DNA of 64,000 nucleotides from Pseudomonadota bacterium (lineage in GTDB: Bacteria; Pseudomonadota; Gammaproteobacteria; Steroidobacterales; Steroidobacteraceae), in NCBI GenBank assembly GCA_018241505.1, contig JAFEDS010000005.1, forward strand, positions 62,001 to 126,000. Reading direction: 5' to 3'. The notes beneath the pieces are model-generated. The model made no database searches. It worked only from the letters and a program-made list of their open reading frames with translations, and was not told the origin of the DNA. The number at the start of each line of letters is the position of its first letter. Within the stretch, counting starts at the first letter, position 1. The position numbers and the translations under genes were made by a program. Positions 17,311 to 25,929 of this stretch are shown here, piece after piece.

Positions 17311-17353
17311 AAACAAGCACGCTGGTTTGTTTTTTCTAACAGAAGCCTATAAT
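17311..17353 (+). promoter_or_regulatory. Cluster operator C with -35/-10 promoter
   Basis: AAACAAGCACGCTGGTTTG at 17311-17329 is a variant of operators A and B (same AAAC/GTTTG-type ends, same 19-base length). A TTGTTT -35 overlaps its end, and a TATAAT -10 lies at 17348-17353, 27 bases from the central half-site. The bases upstream (ATAAAAAAAACA) match operator A almost exactly. It heads the operon 17397-24850 and sits in the divergent region with the TonB receptor. Confidence 0.75.
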
Positions 17354-17396
17354 GGCGGCGCGACGCACGGCCGGTTGCGCTTGCAATGAGGGGTTC

Positions 17397-18608
17397 ATGG
17401 ACTCAGCGACGGTGCAGCGGTTTCTGGATGGCATGAAATACGAGGCGGAGCGCACGGCCCCGCCCGATGGCTTTCCGCAGCTCACCGATATCCCCGCCGG
17501 CCGTTATGTCGACCCGGCTTTCCTTGCGCTCGAGCGCGAGCACCTATGGAAGAAGAGCTGGCTGTATATCTGTCACTCGGATCAGCTTCCCCAGGCAGGC
17601 AGCTTCCTCGTGACGCGGCGGACCGGCTCGCCCATTGTGCTCGTTCGGGGCAAGGACGATGTCATCCGGGCCTTCTACAACACGTGCCGGCATCGCGGCG
17701 GACCGCTGGTGAAGAGTGAAACCGGCTGCAGCGAAGGCTTTGTTTGCGGCTATCACGGTTGGACCTACGCGCTCGACGGCCGGTTGCTGAACCTGCGCGA
17801 CCGGCGCGATTTCGTCGGCTTGAACCTGCAGGAGCGCTCCCTGATCCCGGTGCGCTGCGAGCGGTTTTTCAACTGGGTGTTCATCAACGAAGACCCCGAA
17901 GCACCGCCGCTCACCGAGCATTTCCAGCCGTTCACGGCCCACTTCGAGCAGTTTCAGCCCCGCGAGTGGCGCTTTGTGGCGCAGGAGGGCTTTGACGTCC
18001 GCTGCAATGTCAAGGTGTTGATGGATGCCTTCCTCGAGGTCTATCACCTCAAGTCCATTCACACCAACACCGTCGACCGCTTCCTGGACCATCGGGGCAC
18101 GACCATTGCGCTGTATCGCAATGGGCATTCGCTCATGGTGACGCCCAACCGGCGGCCGGACTGGGTCGATCCCGGGACCCGGGGCATGCGCCGGATCGAG
18201 TCGGCCACCGAAGTCTCCTCACGCAACAACCCGTCGTTCAACTTCTTTCCCAACCTCGTCACGCCGGTCGACCCGACCGGGGCGCCCTTCCTGCTGTTCT
18301 GGCCCGTGTCGGATACCACCATGCGCATCGAGTGCCACTGGTTCGCGCCGGATTGGGGCGGGGGTCCGGTGCCGGATTTGTGGAAAGTGCGTATCGCCAA
18401 CTTCGACCGCATCCTGGCGGAGGACCTGCAGTTCGCCGAGTCGATTCAACAGTCCATGATGTCGCCGGGCTTCAAGGGCATGCCTCTCAACTACCAGGAG
18501 CGCCGCATCTATCACTGGCACGAAGAGCTCGACCGGCGCATCGGCCCGGAGCGGATTCCGGCGCAACTGCGGGTGCAGCCGCTGTTGGCGCGCTATTGTG
18601 AAAATTGA
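17397..18608 (+). CDS. Rieske non-heme iron oxygenase, alpha subunit
   Basis: 403 aa from ATG 17397 with a GAGGGG ribosome site. An in-frame ATG at 17352 overlaps the TATAAT box and cannot be the start. Rieske ligands are CRH (NTCRHRGGPL) and CGYH (CGYHGWTY); the mononuclear iron site lies at LMDAFLEVYHLKSIH. It is shorter and more like the general aromatic/choline-type Rieske family (YVDPAFLALEREHLWKKSW) than the other two in the cluster. It is first in the operon with the HMGS-like, thiolase, SDR and second Rieske genes. Confidence 0.93.
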   Translation: MDSATVQRFLDGMKYEAERTAPPDGFPQLTDIPAGRYVDPAFLALEREHLWKKSWLYICHSDQLPQAGSFLVTRRTGSPIVLVRGKDDVIRAFYNTCRHRGGPLVKSETGCSEGFVCGYHGWTYALDGRLLNLRDRRDFVGLNLQERSLIPVRCERFFNWVFINEDPEAPPLTEHFQPFTAHFEQFQPREWRFVAQEGFDVRCNVKVLMDAFLEVYHLKSIHTNTVDRFLDHRGTTIALYRNGHSLMVTPNRRPDWVDPGTRGMRRIESATEVSSRNNPSFNFFPNLVTPVDPTGAPFLLFWPVSDTTMRIECHWFAPDWGGGPVPDLWKVRIANFDRILAEDLQFAESIQQSMMSPGFKGMPLNYQERRIYHWHEELDRRIGPERIPAQLRVQPLLARYCEN

Positions 18609-18632
18609 GACCGGCGAGAATTGAGCAGCCCC

Positions 18633-20075
18633 ATGCCCATCGGCCACATCTTCTCCTGCGGAGCCTATTTGCCCCGGCTCCGGTTGCCGCGCGAGCGAAT
18701 CGCCGCGGCGATGGATTGGCTCGGCGCAGTTGCGCCTGCGGCTGCCGCAGGTGAGCGTGCCATCTGCAACTGGGATGAGGATGCTCTGACCCTGGCCGCG
18801 CAGGCTGCGCGCAACTGTCTGCTCAACGCTGGCGACTACACGCGAGTCGCATCGAGTGTGAAGTCTTTGAGCTTCGCGTCAACGACCTTGCCCTTTGCGG
18901 ATCGTAGTAATTCGACTCTGCTTGCAACCGCTCTCGACCTGCCGGCGGACATTCAAACAGCCGACCTCACGGGTTCGCTGCGAGCCGGAACGAGCGCACT
19001 GCTGGACGCACCGGGTGGCGCTCCACGACTGGTTGTTGCGGCGGACGCCCGCCTGGCAAAGCCCGGAAGCACGCAGGAACTGGAGTTTGGTGCGGGAGCC
19101 GTGGCGCTGCTGGTTGGAGGCGAGAGCGGCGCAGTGGAGCCCATCGCCACCCTCCTGTCCGCAGCTCACCTGGCCGCCGACTTCGTGGACCACTATCGCA
19201 TGCAAGGGGAGAGGTTTGATTACTCCCTGGAAGAGCGCTGGATTCGTGACGAAGCTTTGAGCAAGCAGCTTCCGGTCGCCATTGCTCGCGCAGTCGAGTC
19301 CGCGGGACTGGCAGCAGGGCAGATAGATCATGTGGTGATGACGGGGAGTGCCGCAAACGCGAAGCGAGTTGCGCGGCTCACCGGCCTGGAGAAAGGGAAG
19401 ATTCAAGACAACCTGCGCGAAGGTTGCGGCGATACTGGCACGGCGCATGCGCTGTTGCTGCTGTCTGCTGCGCTGGAAACGGCAACGCCGGGACAACACA
19501 TCCTGGTGGTGGGTTTCGGGCAAGGTGTCGACGCGCTCGTGGTCAAAGTGCGGCGGCCTGCACGCCCCACGGTGAGCGAGGCGCTCGCACGCAAGAAGAC
19601 CGAACCGTACTACAACCGATATCTGTCCCACAGCGGCTTGCTCGAGCCGGACTTCGGAATGCGAGCCGAGCGTGACAACCGGAGTGCGCACAGTGTCGCT
19701 TGGCGCAAGCATCGGCAGTTGACGGCGTTTATTGGTGGCGGCTGCCGAAATTGCGGCACCGTGCAATTTCCAAAGAGCCGCGTATGCGTAAACCCGGAGT
19801 GCCGGGCCACTGACACGCAATCGGATCATCCGCTGGCCTTGGCCTGGGGCCGGGTCAAATCGTTCACCGAAGACTGGCAAGCCTACTCACCGCGGCCGCC
19901 GGCCATTTACGGCAACGTTGAATTCGAGAGTGGCGGCAACTTGTTGATGGAGCTGACCGATGTGGATGCCGGCGAAGTCGGCGTCGGCATGCGTGTTGGA
20001 TTTGCGTTCCGCATCAAGGATGTGGATCGATTGCGCGGCTTCAAGCGCTATTTCTGGAAGGCGGTGCAGGTCTGA
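18633..20075 (+). CDS. HMG-CoA-synthase/thiolase-fold protein fused to a DUF35 zinc-ribbon/OB-fold domain
   Basis: About 480 aa. The N-terminal two-thirds (about 1-320) has the thiolase fold of 3-hydroxy-3-methylglutaryl-CoA synthase-like proteins (start IFSCGAYLPRLRLPRERIAA). The nucleophile segment reads SLRAGT near residue 115 with no Cys where synthases have one. The C-terminal part has a rubredoxin-like zinc ribbon (CRNC then CVNPEC) and an OB fold (YGNVEFESGGNLLMELTDV), i.e. DUF35. DUF35 proteins bind acyl-CoA next to thiolases, and the next gene is an SCP2-type thiolase 2 bases downstream. The family name does not imply HMG-CoA synthesis here. ATG 18633 fits the family start; TTG 18621 is possible. 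Confidence 0.87.
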   Translation: MPIGHIFSCGAYLPRLRLPRERIAAAMDWLGAVAPAAAAGERAICNWDEDALTLAAQAARNCLLNAGDYTRVASSVKSLSFASTTLPFADRSNSTLLATALDLPADIQTADLTGSLRAGTSALLDAPGGAPRLVVAADARLAKPGSTQELEFGAGAVALLVGGESGAVEPIATLLSAAHLAADFVDHYRMQGERFDYSLEERWIRDEALSKQLPVAIARAVESAGLAAGQIDHVVMTGSAANAKRVARLTGLEKGKIQDNLREGCGDTGTAHALLLLSAALETATPGQHILVVGFGQGVDALVVKVRRPARPTVSEALARKKTEPYYNRYLSHSGLLEPDFGMRAERDNRSAHSVAWRKHRQLTAFIGGGCRNCGTVQFPKSRVCVNPECRATDTQSDHPLALAWGRVKSFTEDWQAYSPRPPAIYGNVEFESGGNLLMELTDVDAGEVGVGMRVGFAFRIKDVDRLRGFKRYFWKAVQV

Positions 20076-20077
20076 TC

Positions 20078-21304
20078 ATGGCTGACGGAATCCGCGACAA
20101 AGTGGCCATCATCGGCATGGGGTGTTCGAAGTTCGGCGAGCGCTGGGATAGCGGCCCGGACGATCTGGTGGTCGAAGCTGTAGCGGAGGCTTTAGGGGAT
20201 GCGGGTATTGAGCGCGATCAGGTCGGCGCGGCGTGGCTCGGTGTTTTCTTTGACGAGCAGAGCATTGGAAAATCGGCGCTGCCATTGTCGATGGCGCTAC
20301 GGCTTCCCAACATTCCGGTGACGCGGGTCGAGAATCTTTGCGCCACCGGTACCGAGGCATTGCGAGGCGCTGTTTACGCAGTTGCAGCCGGCGCCTGTGA
20401 TATCGCAATGGCGGTGGGTGTCGAGAAGCTGAAGGACACCGGCTATTCAGGGCTGCCGGAGCGTACGAAGGGAACCTTCGAAGATCTCTACCTGCCTGGA
20501 AGCACGGCGCCTGGAGCATTCGCGCAGCTTGCCAGCGCCTACGCGGCGCGCCATGGATTCTCAATGGATGAGGTGCGCAAGGCAATGGCCCATGTGTCAT
20601 GGAAGAGCCACGAGAACGGCGCTCTCAACCCGAAAGCGCATCTGCGCAACCGGATTACTGAACAACAGGTTCTGGATGCTCCCCTGATCTCGTATCCCCT
20701 GGGCGTCTACGATTGCTGTGGCGTCAGTGATGGCGCTGCCTGCGCGATTGTGACCACACCGGATATTGCGCGGGGCCTCGGCAAGACGGACCTGGTCACC
20801 GTGAAGGCGTTGCAACTCGCTCCCAGCAACGGAGTCGAGATGGGACATCAGTCGTGGGACGGCAGCTACACCCTCACAACACGGCTGGCCGCGAAGCGTG
20901 CCTACCGGGAAGCGGGGATCGACGATCCGCGCGAGCAGCTCGACCTGATGGAAGTACACGATTGTTTTTCCATCACCGAATTGGTGCTGATGGAGGATCT
21001 CGGCCTGTCGGAGCCGGGACGCGCGCCCCATGACATTCGCGACGGCCGTTATGACCGCGATGGCGCGCTACCCTGTCAGATTGACGGCGGCCTGAAGTGT
21101 TTCGGCCACCCGATCGGCGCCACCGGCTTGCGCATGACGTATGAAATCTATCTGCAGTTGCTGGGGCGGGCCGCTGAGCGCCAGTTGCCGACTCCCAGCC
21201 TGGGCCTGGCGCACAATCTGGGAGGTATTCCCAACCGCAATGTGGCCAGTGTAGCGATCTTCGGACTGGCGACCCACGGGGCGACCAACATGAGGCGGAT
21301 CTGA
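20078..21304 (+). CDS. SCP2/lipid-transfer-type thiolase
   Basis: 408 aa thiolase-superfamily protein. The acyl-accepting Cys is in ENLCATGTEAL, and the catalytic His residues are in EVHDCFSITEL and CFGHPIGATG; LAHNLGG closes the active site. This arrangement is typical of SCP-x/non-specific lipid-transfer thiolases, which cleave beta-ketoacyl-CoA with bulky (sterol- or branched-) chains; some relatives are retro-aldolases. It is tightly coupled to the DUF35 fusion upstream, echoing known thiolase-DUF35 complexes. Confidence 0.91.
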   Translation: MADGIRDKVAIIGMGCSKFGERWDSGPDDLVVEAVAEALGDAGIERDQVGAAWLGVFFDEQSIGKSALPLSMALRLPNIPVTRVENLCATGTEALRGAVYAVAAGACDIAMAVGVEKLKDTGYSGLPERTKGTFEDLYLPGSTAPGAFAQLASAYAARHGFSMDEVRKAMAHVSWKSHENGALNPKAHLRNRITEQQVLDAPLISYPLGVYDCCGVSDGAACAIVTTPDIARGLGKTDLVTVKALQLAPSNGVEMGHQSWDGSYTLTTRLAAKRAYREAGIDDPREQLDLMEVHDCFSITELVLMEDLGLSEPGRAPHDIRDGRYDRDGALPCQIDGGLKCFGHPIGATGLRMTYEIYLQLLGRAAERQLPTPSLGLAHNLGGIPNRNVASVAIFGLATHGATNMRRI

Positions 21305-21307
21305 TCG

Positions 21308-22207
21308 ATGAGTGATACACCGCAACGCCCGCGGGACGAGGGCAAGCTCTGGGGCATGACGGATGCCGAGTTGGCCACCCGGCCCCTGTCATTCCGTGAA
21401 GACCTGTTTGCGGGACAGACCTTCCTGGTGTCCGGGGGCGGCAGCGGCCTAGGACGTGCGATTGCCTATATCTGCTGCCGGCTCGGCGCCAATGTCATGA
21501 TCTGCGGCCGCGATGAATCCAGGCTGACGGAGACCCAGGAGGGGATCCGGCGCTTGCTCGGCCGCGAAATTGCCACAACCTCCATGACCATCCGCGATCC
21601 GGACGCGGTGAAGCGCCTCATGGAGGCGACATACGAGCGCTTCGGGGGCCTGCATACCCTGGTCAACAACGGCGGCGGCCAGTTTCCCCAGGCGGCCATC
21701 GACTTCAGTGTCAAAGGCTGGCTCGCGGTGATTGATACCAACCTGAACGGCACCTGGTACATGATGCAGGCGGCTGCCCAGAAATGGCGCGAGCAGGGCA
21801 AACCCGGCAACATAGTCAACATTGTGGCGAATGTCTGGCGCGGCATGCCGCAGGTGGCCCATACCTGTGCCGCACGCGCCGGCGTCGTGTACCTGTCCAA
21901 GACCGTGTCAACGGAATGGGCGCCGCTGGGGATCCGGGTCAATTGCGTCTCGCCGGGCTCGATTGACAGCGAAGGCCTGAATGCCTACGAGCAGCCGCAC
22001 GCGGAACAGTTCCGCTATTCGAATCCGATGCGCCAGTTCGGCGATGCCTTGGACATCGCCCAGGCGGTGGTCTATCTGTCCGCGCCGACCGGCAAGTTCA
22101 TTACGGGCGATGTGTTGGTCGTCGACGGTGGCAACAATCAACATGGCGATGTGTGGCCGGCGGGCATGCCCGACTATTTCAAAGTACCAGGACCTGCGAA
22201 GGGGTGA
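21308..22207 (+). CDS. SDR of the peroxisomal trans-2-enoyl-CoA reductase (PECR)/dienoyl-CoA reductase type
   Basis: 299 aa with a long N-terminal extension before the Rossmann motif SGGGSGLG. The NNAG motif is NNGGGQF, and instead of YxxxK it has AHTCAARAGVVYLSK, the same pattern seen in PECR-type enoyl reductases (HSGAARAGV). It is therefore better read as an enoyl- or dienoyl-CoA reductase than as an alcohol dehydrogenase. It lies 3 bases after the thiolase and 3 bases before the next Rieske gene. Confidence 0.87.
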   Translation: MSDTPQRPRDEGKLWGMTDAELATRPLSFREDLFAGQTFLVSGGGSGLGRAIAYICCRLGANVMICGRDESRLTETQEGIRRLLGREIATTSMTIRDPDAVKRLMEATYERFGGLHTLVNNGGGQFPQAAIDFSVKGWLAVIDTNLNGTWYMMQAAAQKWREQGKPGNIVNIVANVWRGMPQVAHTCAARAGVVYLSKTVSTEWAPLGIRVNCVSPGSIDSEGLNAYEQPHAEQFRYSNPMRQFGDALDIAQAVVYLSAPTGKFITGDVLVVDGGNNQHGDVWPAGMPDYFKVPGPAKG

Positions 22208-22210
22208 TGT

Positions 22211-23572
22211 ATGGCCGTGAACTACAAAGCCGAGTGGCCGATGAGCCTGGGCGCCGCGCGCGATACGCTCGAGGCCAAGCAGCCCGATATTGACAACGGC
22301 TTGGATGTGCCGGATCCGTCACGGTACTATTCGCCCGAGTTCATGCGGTTGGAATGGCAGAAGCTGTGGCCGCGGGTGTGGCTGCTGGCGGGCGTCGGCA
22401 GCGACATCCCGGAAGAGGGTGATTACTTCACCTTCGCGGTCGGGGCCGAAGAGTTTGTGCTGGTGCGCCAGGCCGATCGCGGCGTACGGGCTTTTTATAA
22501 TGTCTGTCCGCATCGCGGCAACCGGGTCGTTCTCAACGAGCAGGGCAGTGTTGCGCGCTTCACCTGCGCCTTCCACGGTTGGCAGTTCGGTTGCAACGGC
22601 AAGCTCGAGCGCATTACGGATGAAGCCACCTTCAATCCGAAACTGGTGGCTCACAAACCCGGGCTCACTGAAGTGCGGTGTGAGAGTCTCGGCGGGATCC
22701 TGTTCATCAACATGGACCCGAACGCGGCGCCGCTCGCGCAAGCCATCGGCCTGCCGCCCGGATATATCGAAAACTACGAAATCGACAAAATGCACGTCGT
22801 GCACCAGGTGCGCAGCGAATGGCAAGCGAACTGGAAGACGGGCGTGGATGCTTTCTACGAAACCTATCACCTGCCGTGGGTGCATCCTCAGACCCAGGGC
22901 GTCATGGAGGATTTCAGTCAGTACGATCTGTACCCGAATGGCGCGAGCCGGATGATTGTGCCGATCTGCGTCAAGTCACATCGGGTCGCCGACCAGGAGA
23001 CCGTCGAGCCTTACCTGCAGTTCATGTTGAAGGAAGGTGGCATCGACCCCGGCTCCTTTGCCGGCAGCGCGCGGGAGGTGCGGCGGGCCATTCAGGTGTC
23101 CAAGCGGGCGCGCGCCCGTTCGGTTGGATTGACTCATTACGACAAGTTTACGGACGGCCAGTTGACCGACAGTTGGGCCACTGGAGTATTCCCCAACGTG
23201 CAGATGGGAATGCATCCGGAAGGTGTCTTCATTATGCGGTTCCTGCCGCATGCGACCGATCCCGAAACCTTCTATTACGACACGATGATCCTGTATCGCT
23301 ACATTGATGATCCGAACTACACCGTGCCGGCCTGGATGGGACTGCCTGCCGGCATCGATGTCACGGGCCAGACGCGCCCGAATGTCATCCACGTGCCCGT
23401 TGGTCAGAAGCCCAACCTGGGCGATGTGCTCGATCAGGATTCCGAGCTGCTGCCGGTACAACAGAAGGGTATTCGCTCCCGCGCCTTCCGTGGGCCGCTG
23501 TGGAGCGAGCAGGAACAACGGGTCCGGCATTTTCACAAGGAGCTGGACCGGTACATCAACGGGCAGAAGTAG
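22211..23572 (+). CDS. Rieske non-heme iron oxygenase, alpha subunit
   Basis: 453 aa. Rieske ligands CPH (NVCPHRGNRV) and CAFH (CAFHGWQF); mononuclear iron motif DAFYETYHLPWVHPQ. It shares FMRLEWQKLWPRVWLLAG with the protein at 3584, so the two probably arose by duplication and may act on related intermediates. No small (beta) subunit, ferredoxin or reductase is adjacent. Its stop TAG shares its last base with the GTG start of the next gene. Confidence 0.93.
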   Translation: MAVNYKAEWPMSLGAARDTLEAKQPDIDNGLDVPDPSRYYSPEFMRLEWQKLWPRVWLLAGVGSDIPEEGDYFTFAVGAEEFVLVRQADRGVRAFYNVCPHRGNRVVLNEQGSVARFTCAFHGWQFGCNGKLERITDEATFNPKLVAHKPGLTEVRCESLGGILFINMDPNAAPLAQAIGLPPGYIENYEIDKMHVVHQVRSEWQANWKTGVDAFYETYHLPWVHPQTQGVMEDFSQYDLYPNGASRMIVPICVKSHRVADQETVEPYLQFMLKEGGIDPGSFAGSAREVRRAIQVSKRARARSVGLTHYDKFTDGQLTDSWATGVFPNVQMGMHPEGVFIMRFLPHATDPETFYYDTMILYRYIDDPNYTVPAWMGLPAGIDVTGQTRPNVIHVPVGQKPNLGDVLDQDSELLPVQQKGIRSRAFRGPLWSEQEQRVRHFHKELDRYINGQK

Positions 23573-24321
23573 TGGCCGGACGCATCAATGTGTATTTCGT
23601 GGTGGGCGGCCGCTTCCACGATTTCGACTTCGCCCGGCTCGAGATCCTGAAGCTGCTGCACGTGCATGAACGGCTCCGGGTACGGGTCGCTGAAGATTTT
23701 GCGGACAGTGCGGCGATTTCCGCGGCCGATGCTCTGGTGACGTTTACCTGCGACGTGCGGCCGAACGAGTCACAACAGGACGCGTTGAGTGAGTTTGTGG
23801 GGGGCGGTAAGCGGTGGCTCGCACTGCACGGAACCAATTCGTTTATTGAATGGGGCGCCGACGGAAAGGTGTCCACACCGCGTACTGCACCCACATTCAT
23901 GCAATTGCTGGGAAGCCAGTTCGTAGCGCATCCGCCTATGGGCGCATTCCGGGTTGAAGTAAGCGACACAGCGCATCCCCTCGTCGCTGGAATCGATGCG
24001 TTTACGGTGACTGACGAGCTGTATCTTTCCGAGCTGCACGGCCCGAATCATGTCCTGTTGCACACGTATTTCAACGGGAAGGCGCAGCGCGGCTTCACGG
24101 AGCGCGAATGGTTCTCCGATGAGCCGCGGCCGGTGTTGTATCTTCACGGCCATGGCCGTGGCGAGGTCCTTTATTGCACGCTGGGTCATTGCCGTAGCCG
24201 ATTCGATATGCAGCCCTACGTGGAGGACTATCCCAACGTGGAGCGGTGCAGTTGGGAGTCTCCTGTGTACTACGAAATTCTGGCGCGCGGAATCCGGTGG
24301 GCCGCGCGCCTGGACGAGTGA
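23572..24321 (+). CDS. ThuA-like (class I glutamine amidotransferase-like) domain protein
   Basis: 249 aa from GTG 23572, overlapping the Rieske stop by one base. ThuA-like features are visible: ALHGTNSFIEW, a central FRVEVSDTAHPLVAGI and TDELYLSEL, and a C-terminal PVLYLHGHGRGEVLYCTLGH. ThuA-like proteins are often found with sugar or ring-compound catabolism, and their reaction is mostly unknown. Its position inside the operon suggests a lyase- or hydrolase-like step on a late intermediate. The annotation is by domain only. Confidence 0.8.
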   Translation: MAGRINVYFVVGGRFHDFDFARLEILKLLHVHERLRVRVAEDFADSAAISAADALVTFTCDVRPNESQQDALSEFVGGGKRWLALHGTNSFIEWGADGKVSTPRTAPTFMQLLGSQFVAHPPMGAFRVEVSDTAHPLVAGIDAFTVTDELYLSELHGPNHVLLHTYFNGKAQRGFTEREWFSDEPRPVLYLHGHGRGEVLYCTLGHCRSRFDMQPYVEDYPNVERCSWESPVYYEILARGIRWAARLDE

Positions 24322-24322
24322 G

Positions 24323-24850
24323 ATGCAACGAATATTTGGCCCCGTCATGCAGAACGCATTCGTGGTCAATGACCTCGATGCGGCGTTGGACCACTGGACG
24401 CGCGTCATGGGCGTGGGCCCGTTCTTCGTGTTCGAGCGCGTTGAGTTCGCGGAAATCTGGTACCGCGGACAGTCCGCGCTCGACATCGATCTGACGGTCG
24501 CGATCGGTTATTGGGGCAACCTGCAGATCGAGCTCATTCGCCAGCGCAATGACGTTCCCTCCATCTATACCGATTTCCCGGGCAGGCAGGCGGGTGGCTT
24601 GCAACACATGGGTGTCATCACCGAGTCGCTGTCATGGGACCTCTGCCGGCTGAAAGAGCTGGGAGTCGAAGCGGTGCAGCACGGGACGACCACCGGGGGG
24701 TTACGCTTCGCGTACGTTGCGACGAATCAACATCCCGGGGGCATGATCGAGCTGATCGAATCCAATCCCGGGATGCTGAAGTTTTTCGCGAAGATGCAGG
24801 CGGCTGCCCAGGCGTGGGACGGGCGCGAGCCCGTCCGGCGGATCGGTTAG
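24323..24850 (+). CDS. VOC (glyoxalase/bleomycin-resistance/dioxygenase) superfamily protein
   Basis: 175 aa from ATG 24323, one base after the ThuA-like stop. The paired beta-alpha-beta-beta-beta modules are visible (NAFVVNDLDAALDHWTRVMG and GLQHMGVITESLSWDLCRL); possible metal ligands are the His of LQHMG and a Glu in GGMIELIES. The fold is used by methylmalonyl-CoA epimerases, extradiol-type dioxygenases and glyoxalases. It is the last gene of the operon begun at 17397; its stop overlaps the stop of the convergent gene. Confidence 0.84.
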   Translation: MQRIFGPVMQNAFVVNDLDAALDHWTRVMGVGPFFVFERVEFAEIWYRGQSALDIDLTVAIGYWGNLQIELIRQRNDVPSIYTDFPGRQAGGLQHMGVITESLSWDLCRLKELGVEAVQHGTTTGGLRFAYVATNQHPGGMIELIESNPGMLKFFAKMQAAAQAWDGREPVRRIG

Positions 24851-25428
24851 CGCAGAACAGCGAGTCGTGCCAGGTTCGCCTGGGCAGTGGCATCGTGGCA
24901 TGCGTAATGGGCGTACCAGCGACGAATGCCCTCAACAACGGCCGTGCATACGGCAAACGTTTCCGCGCCGTCAGCGTTTTCTTCTATTTCACGAGCTGAG
25001 TTGAAACCACGAGGGGCGTGACGAGCGTGGCGGCGAAGGCGCAGCCGCCGCAATGCCAGGGAGGGGACAGCAGGAGAGGCCGAATTGTCCGCGGTGTTCT
25101 CATCGAGCACGCGGCGGATCTGCTGGTGGTTGATGCCGGAGTCATCGGCGGCCTCGGGGGGCCGGATCCATTGTTCGCACCAGGCCACGCACTGCTCGCG
25201 TGAGCTGCGCATTTCCGGGTTGGCCAACGCGACGGCAATTCTGGGCAGGTCAACAACATCGCGCATGGCGAGCTCCCAGCGGTGCTCATCGAGGTTCTGC
25301 TCCACGTCCGCGAGGTAATTCGTGAGCATTCGCGAGCTCGACGGATACACCCGGGCATCCAGCAGCTCATTGGGCGCTCGCGAGCCCTGAGCGCGGGCCT
25401 CAGTGGAAGACAGAGGGGAATCTTGCAT
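24847..25428 (-). CDS. Hypothetical protein
   Basis: 193 aa from ATG 25428. No family is recognised. The N-terminal half is predicted helical and acidic (LTNYLADVEQNLDEHRWELA, RDVVDLPRIAVALANPEMRS), followed by an Arg-rich segment and a C-terminal helix (VCTAVVEGIRRWYAHYAC). It has the codon use of a real gene and stops in overlap with the VOC gene. It marks the right boundary of the catabolic cluster. No function is proposed. Confidence 0.65.
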   Translation of the reverse strand: MQDSPLSSTEARAQGSRAPNELLDARVYPSSSRMLTNYLADVEQNLDEHRWELAMRDVVDLPRIAVALANPEMRSSREQCVAWCEQWIRPPEAADDSGINHQQIRRVLDENTADNSASPAVPSLALRRLRLRRHARHAPRGFNSAREIEENADGAETFAVCTAVVEGIRRWYAHYACHDATAQANLARLAVLR

Positions 25429-25509
25429 AGTGAAAGTCCTTCATCACGCGGCGCCGTCGCCGCCGTCATTACTTTGGATTAACGCCTGGAAATGGCCTGG
25501 GTGCCCGGC

Positions 25510-25929
25510 TTACCTGGCCACTTTGGTCCGTTTCGATTTAGCCTTGGACGTTCTGCGCGTCCGCTCAGCGGGCGATCGCCCCTTGGTCCGGCGCGAGCGC
25601 GGTGCCACCCCAGCCCGGGTTTTCGGTTTACGAGTCGTTCGCGCGACCACCACGGCCGGGCGGGCCTCTGCGGGCCCTTCCTTCTCAGCCTGGCGGCGGG
25701 CGCGTTTCCAGTCCTTGCGGGCCAGCGTCGCGTATTTGCGGGCGCGGCGGGCCTCACGTTTCGCTTCTTTCAGGCGCTTGCGCGCCCGGCGCAGCTCATC
25801 CTTCGCGAGGCGCACGCGCTGGCGGGCCACATCAGCCTGCAGTTGCGCGCGATCAATGACCTCCGCCGATTCCGACTGGCCGGCCGGAGAGTCATCCGCG
25901 GAGGGGGTTTCAGTGCCGTTTTTCTTCAT
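25510..25929 (-). CDS. Small basic coiled-coil protein with a histone-H1-like tail
   Basis: 139 aa from ATG 25929. Residues about 25-90 form a long Ala/Arg/Lys/Glu helix of the coiled-coil type (VARQRVRLAKDELRRARKRL); the last 50 residues are very rich in Lys, Arg, Pro, Ala and Thr, like bacterial histone-H1-like tails. DNA or RNA binding is likely from charge alone. Two DnaA boxes lie 90 bases upstream of the start. Low-complexity composition makes homology calls unreliable. Confidence 0.6.
   Translation of the reverse strand: MKKNGTETPSADDSPAGQSESAEVIDRAQLQADVARQRVRLAKDELRRARKRLKEAKREARRARKYATLARKDWKRARRQAEKEGPAEARPAVVVARTTRKPKTRAGVAPRSRRTKGRSPAERTRRTSKAKSKRTKVAR

Noticed and set aside
17352-17399. 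Upstream ATG at 17352 as the start of the Rieske gene
   Set aside because: That ATG overlaps the TATAAT -10 box, so it would not be in the transcript. ATG 17397 has a good ribosome site.
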